64,000 nucleotides of DNA from Bacteroidales bacterium (GTDB lineage Bacteria; Bacteroidota; Bacteroidia; Bacteroidales; UBA932), in contig JAFXVX010000021.1 of the NCBI GenBank assembly GCA_017534745.1, positions 36,660 through 100,659 of the forward strand. Reading direction: 5' to 3'. The position numbers and the translations under genes are program-made. Position 1 is the first letter of the stretch, and every line of letters begins with the position of its first letter. Below, piece by piece: positions 18,195 through 27,812 of the stretch. The notes below the pieces were generated by a model, which did not search any database, was not told where the DNA came from, and was given only the letters and a program-made list of their open reading frames with translations.

Positions 18195-18646
18195 TGCAGT
18201 CGCGTTGGCTTCATGTGGCCGCGGTGGCGGCGATGCTTCTCCCGGGGTGTCTGAATGAGACATTCCGGGAGGGGGAGCCGCGCCTTGAGTTCGACAGGGA
18301 GGAGACATCCGTGCGCGCCAAGGGCGGTGACGGCTTCGTGAGGGACACGTTCTACGTGTCGTCGAACCGGAGCTGGAGCGCTGCTGTCGCGGACGTGGAA
18401 GCCGACTGGCTTTCCGTCGCGACCGGCGGCTTCGAGAATCCCGCCGGGGTGCTCAAGACGGCTCCGCTCGTGGTCGTTTGCAAGGACAATCCGAGTGAGG
18501 AGGAGCGTACTTCCGAAGTGGTGATTTTCGTCTCCGGCCTGCAAAAGACCGTCAGCGTTCGCCAGAGAGGAGTGCGAATGATTGATGAACTCGAAGGAAG
18601 CGGTATAGATCCTTTTGTGTATGAAGACTATGGGCAGATTTATTAA
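18194..18646 (+). CDS. Small BACON-type lipoprotein
   Basis: 150 residues with a lipoprotein signal (WLHVAAVAAMLLPGC). The rest is one BACON/Ig-like domain: RLEFDREETSVRAKGG, VSSNRSWSAAVADVEADWLSV, ending with a strand of the SVRQRG type. BACON domains occur in carbohydrate-binding or mucin-facing surface proteins of Bacteroidota. The start overlaps the upstream stop by one base, and the final 26 bases overlap the start of the short SusC. The last residues (GSGIDPFVYEDYGQIY) are tyrosine- and acid-rich, outside the domain. Confidence 0.72.
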   Translation: MQSRWLHVAAVAAMLLPGCLNETFREGEPRLEFDREETSVRAKGGDGFVRDTFYVSSNRSWSAAVADVEADWLSVATGGFENPAGVLKTAPLVVVCKDNPSEEERTSEVVIFVSGLQKTVSVRQRGVRMIDELEGSGIDPFVYEDYGQIY

Positions 18647-20957
18647 AACTGCGCTTCCGCTTCTTGTGGCAGTGCTGTCTGCCCTGCCTTCAGCGGCCCA
18701 GGAGCCGTTCAATGCCGCGACCCTGCTGCCAGGGAGTACATCGTCCGTGCTGGTCAGTCCCGTGACCGGAAGCGCGGGCGAGGAACTCTCCGTGCTCATC
18801 CGGGGCGGCAGCGGCATCCGCGGCGCTTCGCAGCCCCTTTGGATTGTCGATGGGGTGGAGATAAATCCTTATGTCAACTTCCTCAATATCTATGATATAG
18901 AGGATATTAAGGTTGTCAAAAACCTCTATGAGACAGGGAAGTACGGTAACAGGGGAGCCGACGGGGTCGTCATCGTGACGACCGCAATCGGAAGCGGCGA
19001 AGACAAGTTCAGCATACGGTGGAATTCGGATCTCGGCCTGACCTTCCCGATTAATAAGGTCGCCGGCGCTGCGCCCGGATTCAATCACAACCACTACCTT
19101 TCACTGATCGGGACGACCAGCCGCGCCGAATACGGCGTGTCCGGATGGTTCCGCCAGACGGACGGTGTGGAGCCCCACAACAACGGGCTTGCCGGCGGCG
19201 TCCGCACCCGTTTCGAGATGAGGGCCAACAAGGTCTTGTCATTCGGGATGAACTCCGCCTTTGTGATGGGGCGGAATAATATGGCGGCCTGCGACGAGCC
19301 TTTCGGCAGCGGCAGCCTTACCCTCCTGCAGCGCAATCCGGACTTTTTCCCGGATCAGAGCATCGACGGGTGGAAAAATGACTACGACAACGAGACGCAG
19401 GACAAGCGTTTCGTGAGTGACCTGCTCCTCCAGACCAATATAGGCAAGTTTGTGAAAATCAGGCTCAATTTCGGCTTTGATTTCCGCAATTCGAACAATC
19501 TCCTATGGTACGGGGAGGGTACACCGATCGGTCGCGAGGAGAACGGCCGCTCGACAATTGAAGGCGACACGGACTTCGCCTACAATGCCGACCTGACCTG
19601 CACCTTCAGGCGTTATTTCAAGGAAAAACACAAGGTGAGCATCGACGCCGCCGTTGACGTACGCGGGAAAGACACCAAGCGCGGCTACATGAGCGGCAGC
19701 GACTTCTTCACCCACTCGCTGAGGGCGAGAGGCCTCAACCTTTACAACAGCGATCCGTCGGTCAGGAAGTTCCAGTACACGTACCTCTCGTACGGAGCCC
19801 GCCTCCAGGCCGGCTATGAATACGCCGGGATGGCCGGGGTGAACGCGATGCTCCGCCTGGACCACACTCCGAGGTATGAGAGCCTCCCGCGCCTCTACAA
19901 GAACTTCGACGGCTGGTTCGACGCAGCGAAACTTATTCCCGGAGACGGAAAGATTGTCTCCGCCTTGAAGCTCAGCGCATCTTACGGCGAGGCTGGGAGG
20001 GAGATGAACCTTCCGTATGCCGGCTACGGGGACTTCCTCACGGGAGAATACCCTGCGGTGCCGGACAATCTTCAGATGTTCTACGAAGGGTTCTGGCGCC
20101 TGCGTACCCGCGAGATTACGGCGGGCCTGGAACTCGGTTTCCTCAACGACCGCATCCGCATTGCCGCCTGCTATTTCGACAGGGCGACTGATGACAATTT
20201 CAATTCCTACTGCTTCGGGCAGAAGGATGGATACTACTGGAGAAGAGCCCCGAGGCAGGATCAGTTCGAGCGCAGCGCAAGGACCCTTATGCGCGGCATC
20301 GAGGGCGAAATCAGCGGAGTCATCCTAAAGGGTGAGGGCTACCGTTGGGACGCCTTTGCAGACATTTCCTACAATGTTTCCCAGATAAGTTCCATCGGGG
20401 ACGAGGACCTTCCGGGAGCCGAAATCGGGAGCGGCCTTATAGCCACCGCCAATGCTCTCGGCTATCCCGCGGCTTCGTTCTACGGCCATAGGACTGACGA
20501 AAACGGCGACCCAGTGGATGTCACGGGGGACGGCATCGTCAACCGTTTCGACCGCGAGGTCATCGGTAATCCCCATCCCAGGTTCTATGGGAATTTTGGG
20601 ACATCCTTCCTCTATAAAGGGTTCTCTCTGTCGGTTCTCGCCAGCTGGGCTGCCGGCTTTGAAGTACTGGACCTGAACAAACTGCTCTTCAAAGGCGGCC
20701 CCGATTTCACGGTAACAGACCGCTATGTCGGCAAGGGCGATTACCTTCGACTTTCGAAGGTCCGCGCGGCCTATGACATTCCGCTCAAAAAGCAGACTGT
20801 CGTAAAATCAGTGGCTGTGTCGCTGACTGGCTATGACCTTATTTACTGGAGAGCATTCCCGCGCTGGAATCCGGCAGTTCTTGGCGTTAATTACGACGTC
20901 TGCCCGACTTCGGCCGCGATGCTCCTTGGCGTGTCACTAACTTTTGGGAGGAAATGA
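18621..20957 (+). CDS. Short SusC-like TonB-dependent receptor
   Basis: Start at ATG 18621 or 18630; both give a signal peptide (GRFIKTALPLLVAVLSALPSAAQ). About 779 residues, shorter than usual SusC (950-1100). It has no N-terminal carboxypeptidase-regulatory-like domain and no clear TonB box. The plug is recognisable (SVLIRGGSGIRGASQPLWIVDGVEINP, DIEDIKVVKNLYETGKYG, GADGVVIVTT), as is a 22-strand-type barrel ending in GVSLTFGRK. The loop DVTGDGIVNRFDREVIGNPHPRF is typical of SusC. It overlaps the BACON lipoprotein gene and sits 1 base before a full SusC. It has no SusD of its own, unless it shares the one at 23941. Confidence 0.83.
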   Translation: MKTMGRFIKTALPLLVAVLSALPSAAQEPFNAATLLPGSTSSVLVSPVTGSAGEELSVLIRGGSGIRGASQPLWIVDGVEINPYVNFLNIYDIEDIKVVKNLYETGKYGNRGADGVVIVTTAIGSGEDKFSIRWNSDLGLTFPINKVAGAAPGFNHNHYLSLIGTTSRAEYGVSGWFRQTDGVEPHNNGLAGGVRTRFEMRANKVLSFGMNSAFVMGRNNMAACDEPFGSGSLTLLQRNPDFFPDQSIDGWKNDYDNETQDKRFVSDLLLQTNIGKFVKIRLNFGFDFRNSNNLLWYGEGTPIGREENGRSTIEGDTDFAYNADLTCTFRRYFKEKHKVSIDAAVDVRGKDTKRGYMSGSDFFTHSLRARGLNLYNSDPSVRKFQYTYLSYGARLQAGYEYAGMAGVNAMLRLDHTPRYESLPRLYKNFDGWFDAAKLIPGDGKIVSALKLSASYGEAGREMNLPYAGYGDFLTGEYPAVPDNLQMFYEGFWRLRTREITAGLELGFLNDRIRIAACYFDRATDDNFNSYCFGQKDGYYWRRAPRQDQFERSARTLMRGIEGEISGVILKGEGYRWDAFADISYNVSQISSIGDEDLPGAEIGSGLIATANALGYPAASFYGHRTDENGDPVDVTGDGIVNRFDREVIGNPHPRFYGNFGTSFLYKGFSLSVLASWAAGFEVLDLNKLLFKGGPDFTVTDRYVGKGDYLRLSKVRAAYDIPLKKQTVVKSVAVSLTGYDLIYWRAFPRWNPAVLGVNYDVCPTSAAMLLGVSLTFGRK

Positions 20958-20958
20958 T

Positions 20959-23934
20959 ATGAAAAAGATACTTTTACTCATATCCATTTCCCTCCTCGGC
21001 CTGACGGCGCTTGCCCAGGTGCCCGATTCGACCGTCCTCGCTGAAATCTACGCCGAGAGGCAGGACACCCTCGAGGAGACGGTCGTCGTCGGCTATGGCG
21101 CGATGCGCAAGAGCGACCTGACCGGCGCCGTGACGTCCATCCGCGTGGAAGACGACGAGGCGGCGCGATCGACCTCCCTTGACCAGTTGATGCAGGGCAA
21201 GGCGGCCGGCGTGCAGATTGTCCGCAACGGCGGCGCCCCGGACGGCGGTATTTCCGTCAGGATCAGGGGATTGTCTTCATTTAACGGCAGTTCCGAACCG
21301 CTGTATGTGGTAGATGGCGTGCTGCTCAATACCTCGCAGGGAGGAGAGACACTCCTCTCCCGCGGCGCAGATAATGGCAGCAGCGACGAGGCGATGAACG
21401 GCCTCCTAGGCCTGAGCCCGTCCGATATCCAGAGCATAGAAGTCCTCAAGGACGCTTCCGCGACGGCCATTTACGGCGCCCTCGGCGCCAACGGCGTCGT
21501 GCTCATCACGACCAAGATGGGCCGCAAAGAGCGTCCAACTATCCGGTTCACTGCCGGTGTCGATGTCAGTATGCCTTCAAAGAGGATAGACGTCCTCTCC
21601 TTCGACGAGTATGTGCAATATCTGGAAGACACGGGAAGTACAGGCTATCTCAACGAGATTTATGAAGATCCGGCCAATCACGCCGGGCTCAAGGTGAGGC
21701 CGGTGGATTGGCAGGATGAGGCGATGAGGACAGCCGTGAGCCAGAGGTACAACTTCGCCATCTACGGTAAGCCGAAGAACCTCTCCTATGCCTTCTCCCT
21801 CTCTTTCAACGATATGAGGGGCGTCATCAAGCAGACCGGCGTCAGGCAGTACATCGGCCGCCTGAACCTCGACTGGACCGTCCATCCCAAAGTCAAGATA
21901 GGCACGAGGTTCATTATGGCCCATATCCACTCTGACATGACCCAATCGACGGGCGGCGGACGCATGTCCTCCGCAACGTCCCTGGCGCGGTCGATGCTTT
22001 CCTACAGGCCCTACTTTGCGGACTACGATCTTGACGACAGCCAGATCTACGACGACGGCGACGAAGACGTCAAGTCGAGTCCCTACCGCTGGCTGGACAA
22101 GACCCATTTCTCCAACGACAGGAAGGATTACCGCATCACTCCGAACCTCTACGTCGAGGCCAAACTGGCCAAGTGGGTCACGTTCAAGAGCAGTGCAGGT
22201 CTTGACTACCGCAACTCCGAGAGGCGCAAGTTCAAGTCCTCCGCCATCAACACGACCAGCACAGGATCCTCCGGCGCCATCGGCACCTATGAGTACTTCA
22301 ACTGGAACTGGGACAACATGTTTATGATGAACGGCAAGTGGAAGGGCCACTCCCTTTCCGGGACCGTCGGCACGACGCTCTACAGCCATTTCATCGGCAC
22401 CCAGACTATCGAGGGCTGGAACATCGACCAGTTCAAGGGCGGCCTGGACTGCATCAACTATGCGCCCAATCGCCGCGAGAGCTACACGGAGGCAAAGAGT
22501 ACTACGCTCTCCTTCCTCGCCCGTGGAATCTACAACTACAAGGACCGCTATGTTCTGACGGCGACCTTCCGCGCGGACGGCTCCTCGAAGTTCATCGGCA
22601 AGAACAGGTGGGGATTCTTCCCCTCGTTCGCCTTCGCCTGGCGCATAAGCCAGGAGCCGTGGTTCCGGAGTTCGTGGATATCTTCGATGAAACTCCGCGC
22701 CGGCTGGGGCCGCGTGGGCGACCAGTCCATCGCTGATTACCAGACCAGGAGCACCTACACAATCTCCGCTATTTCGGCCCACGACCCGGGCAACGTGTCG
22801 GAGACTTCGGTCACCGTGACACCGAGCAACCTCGCCAATCCCCACCTCCGCTGGGAGACGACCGAGCAGGTCAACGGCGGTGTCGACCTGAGCCTTTGGA
22901 ACGGCCGCCTCAGCATCACCGCAGACGGCTATATGAAGACCACCTTCGACCTTCTGCAGAGCAAGGAAATCCCCGCCTCGTCGGGTATGACCTCCTACTA
23001 TGTCAATGAAGGAAAGATCCGCAACAGCGGATTCGAGCTCACCGTCGAGGCCGTCCCGGTCAAGACGGCGGACCTCGAGTGGGTCATCGGTGGAAACCTC
23101 ACGCTCAACCGCAACAAGATAGTCTCCGTCAGCAAGACGGCCGACCGTAAATCCATTTGGATCAGCACCGCCGAGCAGAGGGAGGTGGTCTGCTTCGAAG
23201 GCGCCCAGATAGGCAATTCCGCCTACTGCGCGCAGACGGCGAATATCTTTATGGAAGGCTATGAAATGGGCCTCTTCTACGGCTACAAAGTCAAGAGGAT
23301 AGTCCCTGAGGGCGAGACCGGCACCCCGATCAGCAACGGTGGATTGCCGCGCGAGCCCGGTAGCCTCGACTACTACGACCTCAACGGCAACGGCTACATC
23401 GACGAGGGCGACCGTACGATCATCGGAAACCCCAATCCTAAGCTCATCTACGGATTCAACACCTCGCTGCGCTACAAGGGTCTGACTTTCTCGATGGCGT
23501 TCAGCGGCTCCCACGGCAACGACCTGTTCAATTTCAACTCCTCGGTTGAGACTGCGACCAACATCACAAGGCACAACGTCCTCCGCTCCGCCTACTACGA
23601 CGCCTGGAGCCCGGAGAACCCAGGAGCCGCCTATCCTGCGATCAACAGGATAGAGAACAGCGACTTCAAGAAGTTCTCCAGTATGTATGTGGAGGACGGG
23701 TCGTATCTGCGCATTTCGAACATCTCGCTTTCCTACCTGATTTCCCTTCGCAAGAAGGCCATAAGGAACATCACCCTGACTGGTTCGGTTGCGAATGCGT
23801 ACGTCTTTACCAAATACACCGGTTGGGATCCGGACGTCAATACCTACGGGACCAACGTGAAGAAGATGGGTATTGACGGCGGTAGTTATCCTTCCTGCAG
23901 GACGTTCTCCTTCGATATCCGGTTAACATTCTGA
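20959..23934 (+). CDS. SusC/RagA-family TonB-linked outer-membrane transporter
   Basis: Start at ATG 20959, seven bases after a strong GGGAGG ribosome site (20946-20951), with signal peptide MKKILLLISISLLGLTALAQ; 991 residues. The mature N-terminus goes straight to the TonB-box region (DTLEETVVVGYGAMRKSDLTG) without the usual carboxypeptidase-like domain. Plug motifs QLMQGKAAGVQIV, VRIRGLSSFNGSSEPLYVVDG and ATAIYGALGANGVVLITTK are canonical. It ends in a phenylalanine-terminated barrel strand (SFDIRLTF), as needed for BAM insertion. With SusD seven bases downstream it forms the oligosaccharide importer of this locus. Substrate inferred to be a uronate oligosaccharide. Confidence 0.92.
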   Translation: MKKILLLISISLLGLTALAQVPDSTVLAEIYAERQDTLEETVVVGYGAMRKSDLTGAVTSIRVEDDEAARSTSLDQLMQGKAAGVQIVRNGGAPDGGISVRIRGLSSFNGSSEPLYVVDGVLLNTSQGGETLLSRGADNGSSDEAMNGLLGLSPSDIQSIEVLKDASATAIYGALGANGVVLITTKMGRKERPTIRFTAGVDVSMPSKRIDVLSFDEYVQYLEDTGSTGYLNEIYEDPANHAGLKVRPVDWQDEAMRTAVSQRYNFAIYGKPKNLSYAFSLSFNDMRGVIKQTGVRQYIGRLNLDWTVHPKVKIGTRFIMAHIHSDMTQSTGGGRMSSATSLARSMLSYRPYFADYDLDDSQIYDDGDEDVKSSPYRWLDKTHFSNDRKDYRITPNLYVEAKLAKWVTFKSSAGLDYRNSERRKFKSSAINTTSTGSSGAIGTYEYFNWNWDNMFMMNGKWKGHSLSGTVGTTLYSHFIGTQTIEGWNIDQFKGGLDCINYAPNRRESYTEAKSTTLSFLARGIYNYKDRYVLTATFRADGSSKFIGKNRWGFFPSFAFAWRISQEPWFRSSWISSMKLRAGWGRVGDQSIADYQTRSTYTISAISAHDPGNVSETSVTVTPSNLANPHLRWETTEQVNGGVDLSLWNGRLSITADGYMKTTFDLLQSKEIPASSGMTSYYVNEGKIRNSGFELTVEAVPVKTADLEWVIGGNLTLNRNKIVSVSKTADRKSIWISTAEQREVVCFEGAQIGNSAYCAQTANIFMEGYEMGLFYGYKVKRIVPEGETGTPISNGGLPREPGSLDYYDLNGNGYIDEGDRTIIGNPNPKLIYGFNTSLRYKGLTFSMAFSGSHGNDLFNFNSSVETATNITRHNVLRSAYYDAWSPENPGAAYPAINRIENSDFKKFSSMYVEDGSYLRISNISLSYLISLRKKAIRNITLTGSVANAYVFTKYTGWDPDVNTYGTNVKKMGIDGGSYPSCRTFSFDIRLTF

Positions 23935-23940
23935 CGCGCC

Positions 23941-25722
23941 ATGAAGAAGTTTCTTACTGCAATACTTATCGTTCTCACCTCCTGTTCAGGATTCCTGAAT
24001 GAGGTGCCGACGACGTCGCTCTCCGAAGAGGACGTGTATGATTCTCCGCAGGCGCTGGAAGCCAACATCAACGGCTGTTACCTGACGATGAACAACACTT
24101 CGCTCTGGAAGGGCACGATGTACGAGTACTTCCAGACAGGGTCCGGGCTTATCGTGTGGGGCGGCCAGAGGACGACCGACGAGTGGCTCGACGGTATGTT
24201 CTTCACCAAATACTCTACTTCGACCACCGGCAATAAGAATATCTGGACGGCCGTGTGGCTTGGTATCAACCGCTGCAACCGCCTGATTGATCACTTGCCG
24301 GACAGTCCTGTGGATGAAGGATTTAAGAAGGAGATAGAGGCGGAAGCCCGCTTCATCAGGGCCATCTTCTACTACACTGCGGTCCGCATCTGGGGCGATG
24401 TCCCTCTTATCAAGTCTTCGCCTGTGGAGTCGGAGGATCTCTACAATCCGAGAGTTCCCTTCTGGGATGTCTATGCTTTCGTGCTTGAGGACCTTGATTT
24501 TGCCTGGGAGAATATGCGGTCCCAGGCAAGGATGGAGGAGGTCGCGCCTTTCAAGAACCGGCCCTGCAACTGGGCTGCGCTGTCGCTGAAAGCGTCGGTG
24601 TATCTTACCATCGGCTCCCTGCTTTCGGCCCCGGATGACAATTTCTGGGACACTTCCATAAGGACTCCCGATTTCAGCGCCTGCGGGATTTCGTCTGCTG
24701 ACGATGCCTTCACGCTGGCGTATAACACGGCCGTGGATGTCATCGAAAACGGTCCCTATTCGCTGGCGCCGGACTACAGGACCCTGTTCCGCTGGACGGA
24801 GCCGGGCGACTGGTTCCTTCCGGAGAGCATCCTGAAGATTACTGCGTCCAACAAGGCCGGACAGAGCTACTGCGCTGTCCATATGCTGCCACCGTTTCCG
24901 GAGGGTACGGCCAATGTCGCCACAACCAACTCCAACGCCGGGCGCGTCCGTCCCTGCCGTTTCGCCCTGGAGAACATTATCAAGTACTCCGGCGGTCAGA
25001 AAGGCACCGAGTCGCACAATAGCAATCTTTACACGACGACCGCGGATCCTCGTTTCGCGGCCACATTCTTTGTCAAGTATCTCAATCAGAATACTAACAG
25101 GACTGTGACCACCTATCCCAACAACAGCAACGTCACGACCTCCTCGGATGCTTATATAAAGAAGTATCTGGAGCCGAGCTACGATGTGACCAGCGGCAAG
25201 GCGGACTTCTACTTTATGCGTCTTGCCGAACTCTACCTGATCGCTGCGGAGTCGGCGGCCTCCCTGAGCGCCGGTCCGGGCGATGCGTGGGCCGAGTCGG
25301 CAATCACTTATGTCAACGTGCTCCGCGACAGGGCCCGCCGTTCGAAGGACACCGGCATTGCAACGGCTCCGGCCAACTGGTCGGCGGCCAATTTCGCGGA
25401 CAAGGATGAACTCATCAACGCGATTATGTGGGAGAGGGTGATAGAGCTTATGGGCGAGGGCCACGAGTGGTTCGACACCCACCGGCGCGGCGCCACCTGG
25501 CTTCGCGACAACATCGCCGCTCCGGCCAACGAGTTCTATATCGGCCATTTGCCGGATTTTGACACCTATTTGCTTTATCATTTCCCGGGCGCCATCGAAA
25601 AGGGCTATGTGTTCCCGACAGAGATCATCGATCTCCGCAGGGGCCTTCTCAGTGCCTATCCCGAAAGCGAACTGCGCCTCAACACGGCTGAAAGCCGTCA
25701 GAACGATTTTTACTGGCAATAG
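23941..25722 (+). CDS. SusD/RagB-family glycan-binding lipoprotein
   Basis: 593 residues, lipoprotein signal MKKFLTAILIVLTSCSGFLNE with Cys15. SusD landmarks are present: FLNEVPTTSLSEEDVY, the NINGCYLTMN helix, ARFIRAIFYYTAVRIWGDVPLI, TPR-like helices with WAALSLKASVYL, and the C-terminal IMWERVIELMGEGHEWFDTHRRG. It caps the SusC at 20959-23934 and binds the glycan at the surface. The spacing of seven bases to SusC and four to the dehydrogenase gene places them in one transcript. 593 residues is at the long end for the family. Confidence 0.92.
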   Translation: MKKFLTAILIVLTSCSGFLNEVPTTSLSEEDVYDSPQALEANINGCYLTMNNTSLWKGTMYEYFQTGSGLIVWGGQRTTDEWLDGMFFTKYSTSTTGNKNIWTAVWLGINRCNRLIDHLPDSPVDEGFKKEIEAEARFIRAIFYYTAVRIWGDVPLIKSSPVESEDLYNPRVPFWDVYAFVLEDLDFAWENMRSQARMEEVAPFKNRPCNWAALSLKASVYLTIGSLLSAPDDNFWDTSIRTPDFSACGISSADDAFTLAYNTAVDVIENGPYSLAPDYRTLFRWTEPGDWFLPESILKITASNKAGQSYCAVHMLPPFPEGTANVATTNSNAGRVRPCRFALENIIKYSGGQKGTESHNSNLYTTTADPRFAATFFVKYLNQNTNRTVTTYPNNSNVTTSSDAYIKKYLEPSYDVTSGKADFYFMRLAELYLIAAESAASLSAGPGDAWAESAITYVNVLRDRARRSKDTGIATAPANWSAANFADKDELINAIMWERVIELMGEGHEWFDTHRRGATWLRDNIAAPANEFYIGHLPDFDTYLLYHFPGAIEKGYVFPTEIIDLRRGLLSAYPESELRLNTAESRQNDFYWQ

Positions 25723-25725
25723 CAT

Positions 25726-26754
25726 ATGAGAAAAGTGATTATGACCGCACCCAAAACCATTGTGGTGCAAAATGACGCTCCGGCCCCGAAGGCCGAAGAC
25801 CTGAAGGGAAACGAGATTCTGTTGAACATCAAGCGCATCGGTATCTGCGGATCCGAGATCCATTCCTACCACGGGCTGCACCCTTCGTGCATTTACCCTG
25901 TGGTCCAGGGACACGAGTACTCGGGAGTCGTCGTCGCCGTGGGTCCGGAAGTGAAGGCTTTCAAGCCGGGTGATCACGTGACCGCGCGCCCGCAGCTGGT
26001 TTGCGGTGAGTGCAATCCATGCAAACACGGCAGATACAACATCTGTGAGAACCTCAAAGTGCAGGCTTTCCACGCCGACGGCGCGGCGCAGGACTTTTTC
26101 GTCGTGACCGAGGACAGGACTGTGCTGCTGCCTGAGGATATGCCGCTCGATTTCGGTGCGATGATAGAGCCCACCGCAGTCGGAGCGCACGCCACGAGCC
26201 GGGCCCCTCTGGCGGGCCGCAACGTGGTGGTCTCCGGCGCCGGGACGATCGGCAACCTCATCGCACAGTTTGCCCAGGCCCGCGGCGCTGCCAAGGTGCT
26301 GATTGCCGACATCAGCGACTTCCGCCTCGCCAAGGCGCGCGAGTGCGGCATCAAGTACACCCTCAATGTGGCCAAGACCCCCCTTGCTGAGGGAGTGAAG
26401 GAGGTTTTCGGGGAGGAAGGCTTCCAGGCCGCCTTCGAAGTGGCTGGCGTGGAGTCCTCCATCCAGTCGCTGATGGCTACCATCGAGAAGGGTGGCGACA
26501 TCGTGATTGTCGCGGTGTTCGCGCATAACCCCGTGATCAATATGGAGCACCTCGGCGAGCACGAGCTTAACCTCATCGGTACCCTAATGTACAAGCACGA
26601 GGACTACCTGAAGGCCGTCGAGGAGGTCCACAAGGGCACAATCAACCTCAAACCCCTCATCACCGACCGCTTCCCCCTCGAGAAGTTCGACGACGCCTAC
26701 AAGTTCATCGATGCCCACAGGGAAACCTCGATGAAGGTGATGATCGATCTGTAG
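25726..26754 (+). CDS. Zinc-dependent medium-chain alcohol/polyol dehydrogenase
   Basis: 342 residues. Catalytic zinc ligands Cys41 (GICGSE), His63 and Glu64 (GHEYSG) are present, as is the structural zinc quartet Cys93, 96, 99 and 107 (CGECNPCKHGRYNIC). The Rossmann motif VVVSGAGTIGNLIAQ, followed by Asp in IADISD, points to NAD rather than NADP. Relatives oxidise sorbitol, galactitol, L-idonate or threonine. Between SusD and a PfkB kinase it most likely interconverts a polyol or hexonate with a ketose in the cytoplasm (inference). It lies four bases after SusD and three before the kinase. Confidence 0.88.
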   Translation: MRKVIMTAPKTIVVQNDAPAPKAEDLKGNEILLNIKRIGICGSEIHSYHGLHPSCIYPVVQGHEYSGVVVAVGPEVKAFKPGDHVTARPQLVCGECNPCKHGRYNICENLKVQAFHADGAAQDFFVVTEDRTVLLPEDMPLDFGAMIEPTAVGAHATSRAPLAGRNVVVSGAGTIGNLIAQFAQARGAAKVLIADISDFRLAKARECGIKYTLNVAKTPLAEGVKEVFGEEGFQAAFEVAGVESSIQSLMATIEKGGDIVIVAVFAHNPVINMEHLGEHELNLIGTLMYKHEDYLKAVEEVHKGTINLKPLITDRFPLEKFDDAYKFIDAHRETSMKVMIDL

Positions 26755-26756
26755 GG

Positions 26757-27764
26757 ATGGAACGAAAAGGGATAATTGCGGTCGGCAACTGGATTGTCGA
26801 TAATGTAAAATTCATTGGAACTTATCCCCGGAAGGGGAACCTCGCCACAATCTTCCGTCAGGAGGAAGGGCTTGGAGGGTGCGCGCACAATGTCCTGGCC
26901 GACCTTGCCGCGATGCACAGCGGCATCCCGCTTTATGCGGGCGGCTGCATCGGGGCGGACAGATTCGGTCAGATGTGTCTTGACGCCTGTGACCGGTTCG
27001 GGATAGACCGTTCCAATCTCAAGGTCCTTGATGGAGCGGCGACATCCTACACCGACGTTATGTCGGAAACTGCGGGCGACGGCTCGCGCACATTTTTCCA
27101 TTGTCGCGGCGCCAATGCGGAGCTCTCTGTGGATCAGGTGCTTGCCTGTAAGTCTCCGGCTCGTATTTTCCATCTGGGATACCTCCTGCTTCTCGATGCG
27201 CTGGACAAGGAAGACCCAGAATACGGGGTGGCAGCCGCCCGGGCGCTGGACGGCCTGCAGAAGCAAGGATACGAGACATCGGTCGATGTAGTGTCGGAGG
27301 AAGGCGACCGCTACCGCAAGGTGGTGCTTCCCTGCCTGAAATATATAGACTATCTAATTATCAATGAGGTTGAGGCCGAGAATTGCCTCGGGACTCCGCT
27401 GCGCCGCGAAGGCCAGCCTGACCTGCCTGCCATCAAGGCCGCCGCATCCGCCCTGCTGGAACTCGGCGTTCGTAAAATAGTCGTCATCCATTTCCCTGAA
27501 GGGGGAGTGGCCGCCTCCCGTGAAGGTGAGGTTTGTTATGCTCCCTCTTTCCATGTTGACCGCAGCGAAATAGTGTCCTCCGTCGGCGCCGGCGATGCCT
27601 TCTGCGCCGGTGCGCTCTATGCCATCCATGAAGGGTGGCCGCTGAAGGAAATGCTTGAATTCGCCTCAGCCGGCGCCCGCTTCAATCTGTTCAGCGCCAC
27701 ATCCACAGGCGGTGCGCCGGAGATAGGAACTATAGTGTCTTTCTTGAAATCCCACGAGGAATAA
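26757..27764 (+). CDS. PfkB-family sugar kinase
   Basis: 335 residues. The N-terminal GNWIVDNVKFIGTYPRKGNL, the GGCAHNVLADLAAMHSG loop and the C-terminal SSVGAGDAFCAGALYA (about residues 272-287, Asp as base) define a PfkB/ribokinase enzyme. It is clearly different from the kinase at 2357. It should phosphorylate a ketose or aldose with ATP; with the downstream isomerase and class II aldolase the likeliest product is a ketose-1-phosphate (inference). It starts three bases after the dehydrogenase gene. An AT-rich module with its own promoter separates it from the isomerase gene. Confidence 0.87.
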   Translation: MERKGIIAVGNWIVDNVKFIGTYPRKGNLATIFRQEEGLGGCAHNVLADLAAMHSGIPLYAGGCIGADRFGQMCLDACDRFGIDRSNLKVLDGAATSYTDVMSETAGDGSRTFFHCRGANAELSVDQVLACKSPARIFHLGYLLLLDALDKEDPEYGVAAARALDGLQKQGYETSVDVVSEEGDRYRKVVLPCLKYIDYLIINEVEAENCLGTPLRREGQPDLPAIKAAASALLELGVRKIVVIHFPEGGVAASREGEVCYAPSFHVDRSEIVSSVGAGDAFCAGALYAIHEGWPLKEMLEFASAGARFNLFSATSTGGAPEIGTIVSFLKSHEE

Positions 27765-27766
27765 AG

Positions 27767-27796
27767 TTGCATAATTATTAAATTATTCTAGCTTTG
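27767..27796 (+). promoter_or_regulatory. Promoter for the MNT/HEPN module
   Basis: TTG (27767-27769), 19 bases, TAGCTTTG (27789-27796). It lies in an AT-rich 48-base gap, with the ATG of the HTH-nucleotidyltransferase gene at 27813. Confidence 0.6.
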
Positions 27797-27812
27797 CGGA
27801 AAACAGCAAACG

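Noticed and set aside
21577-23574. A 665-codon minus-strand frame within the SusC at 20959
   Set aside because: Antisense shadow, with no domain recognised and no promoter or ribosome site.
23986-26562. An 858-codon minus-strand frame across SusD and the Zn dehydrogenase
   Set aside because: It spans two clearly real plus-strand genes and reads as low-complexity antisense protein.
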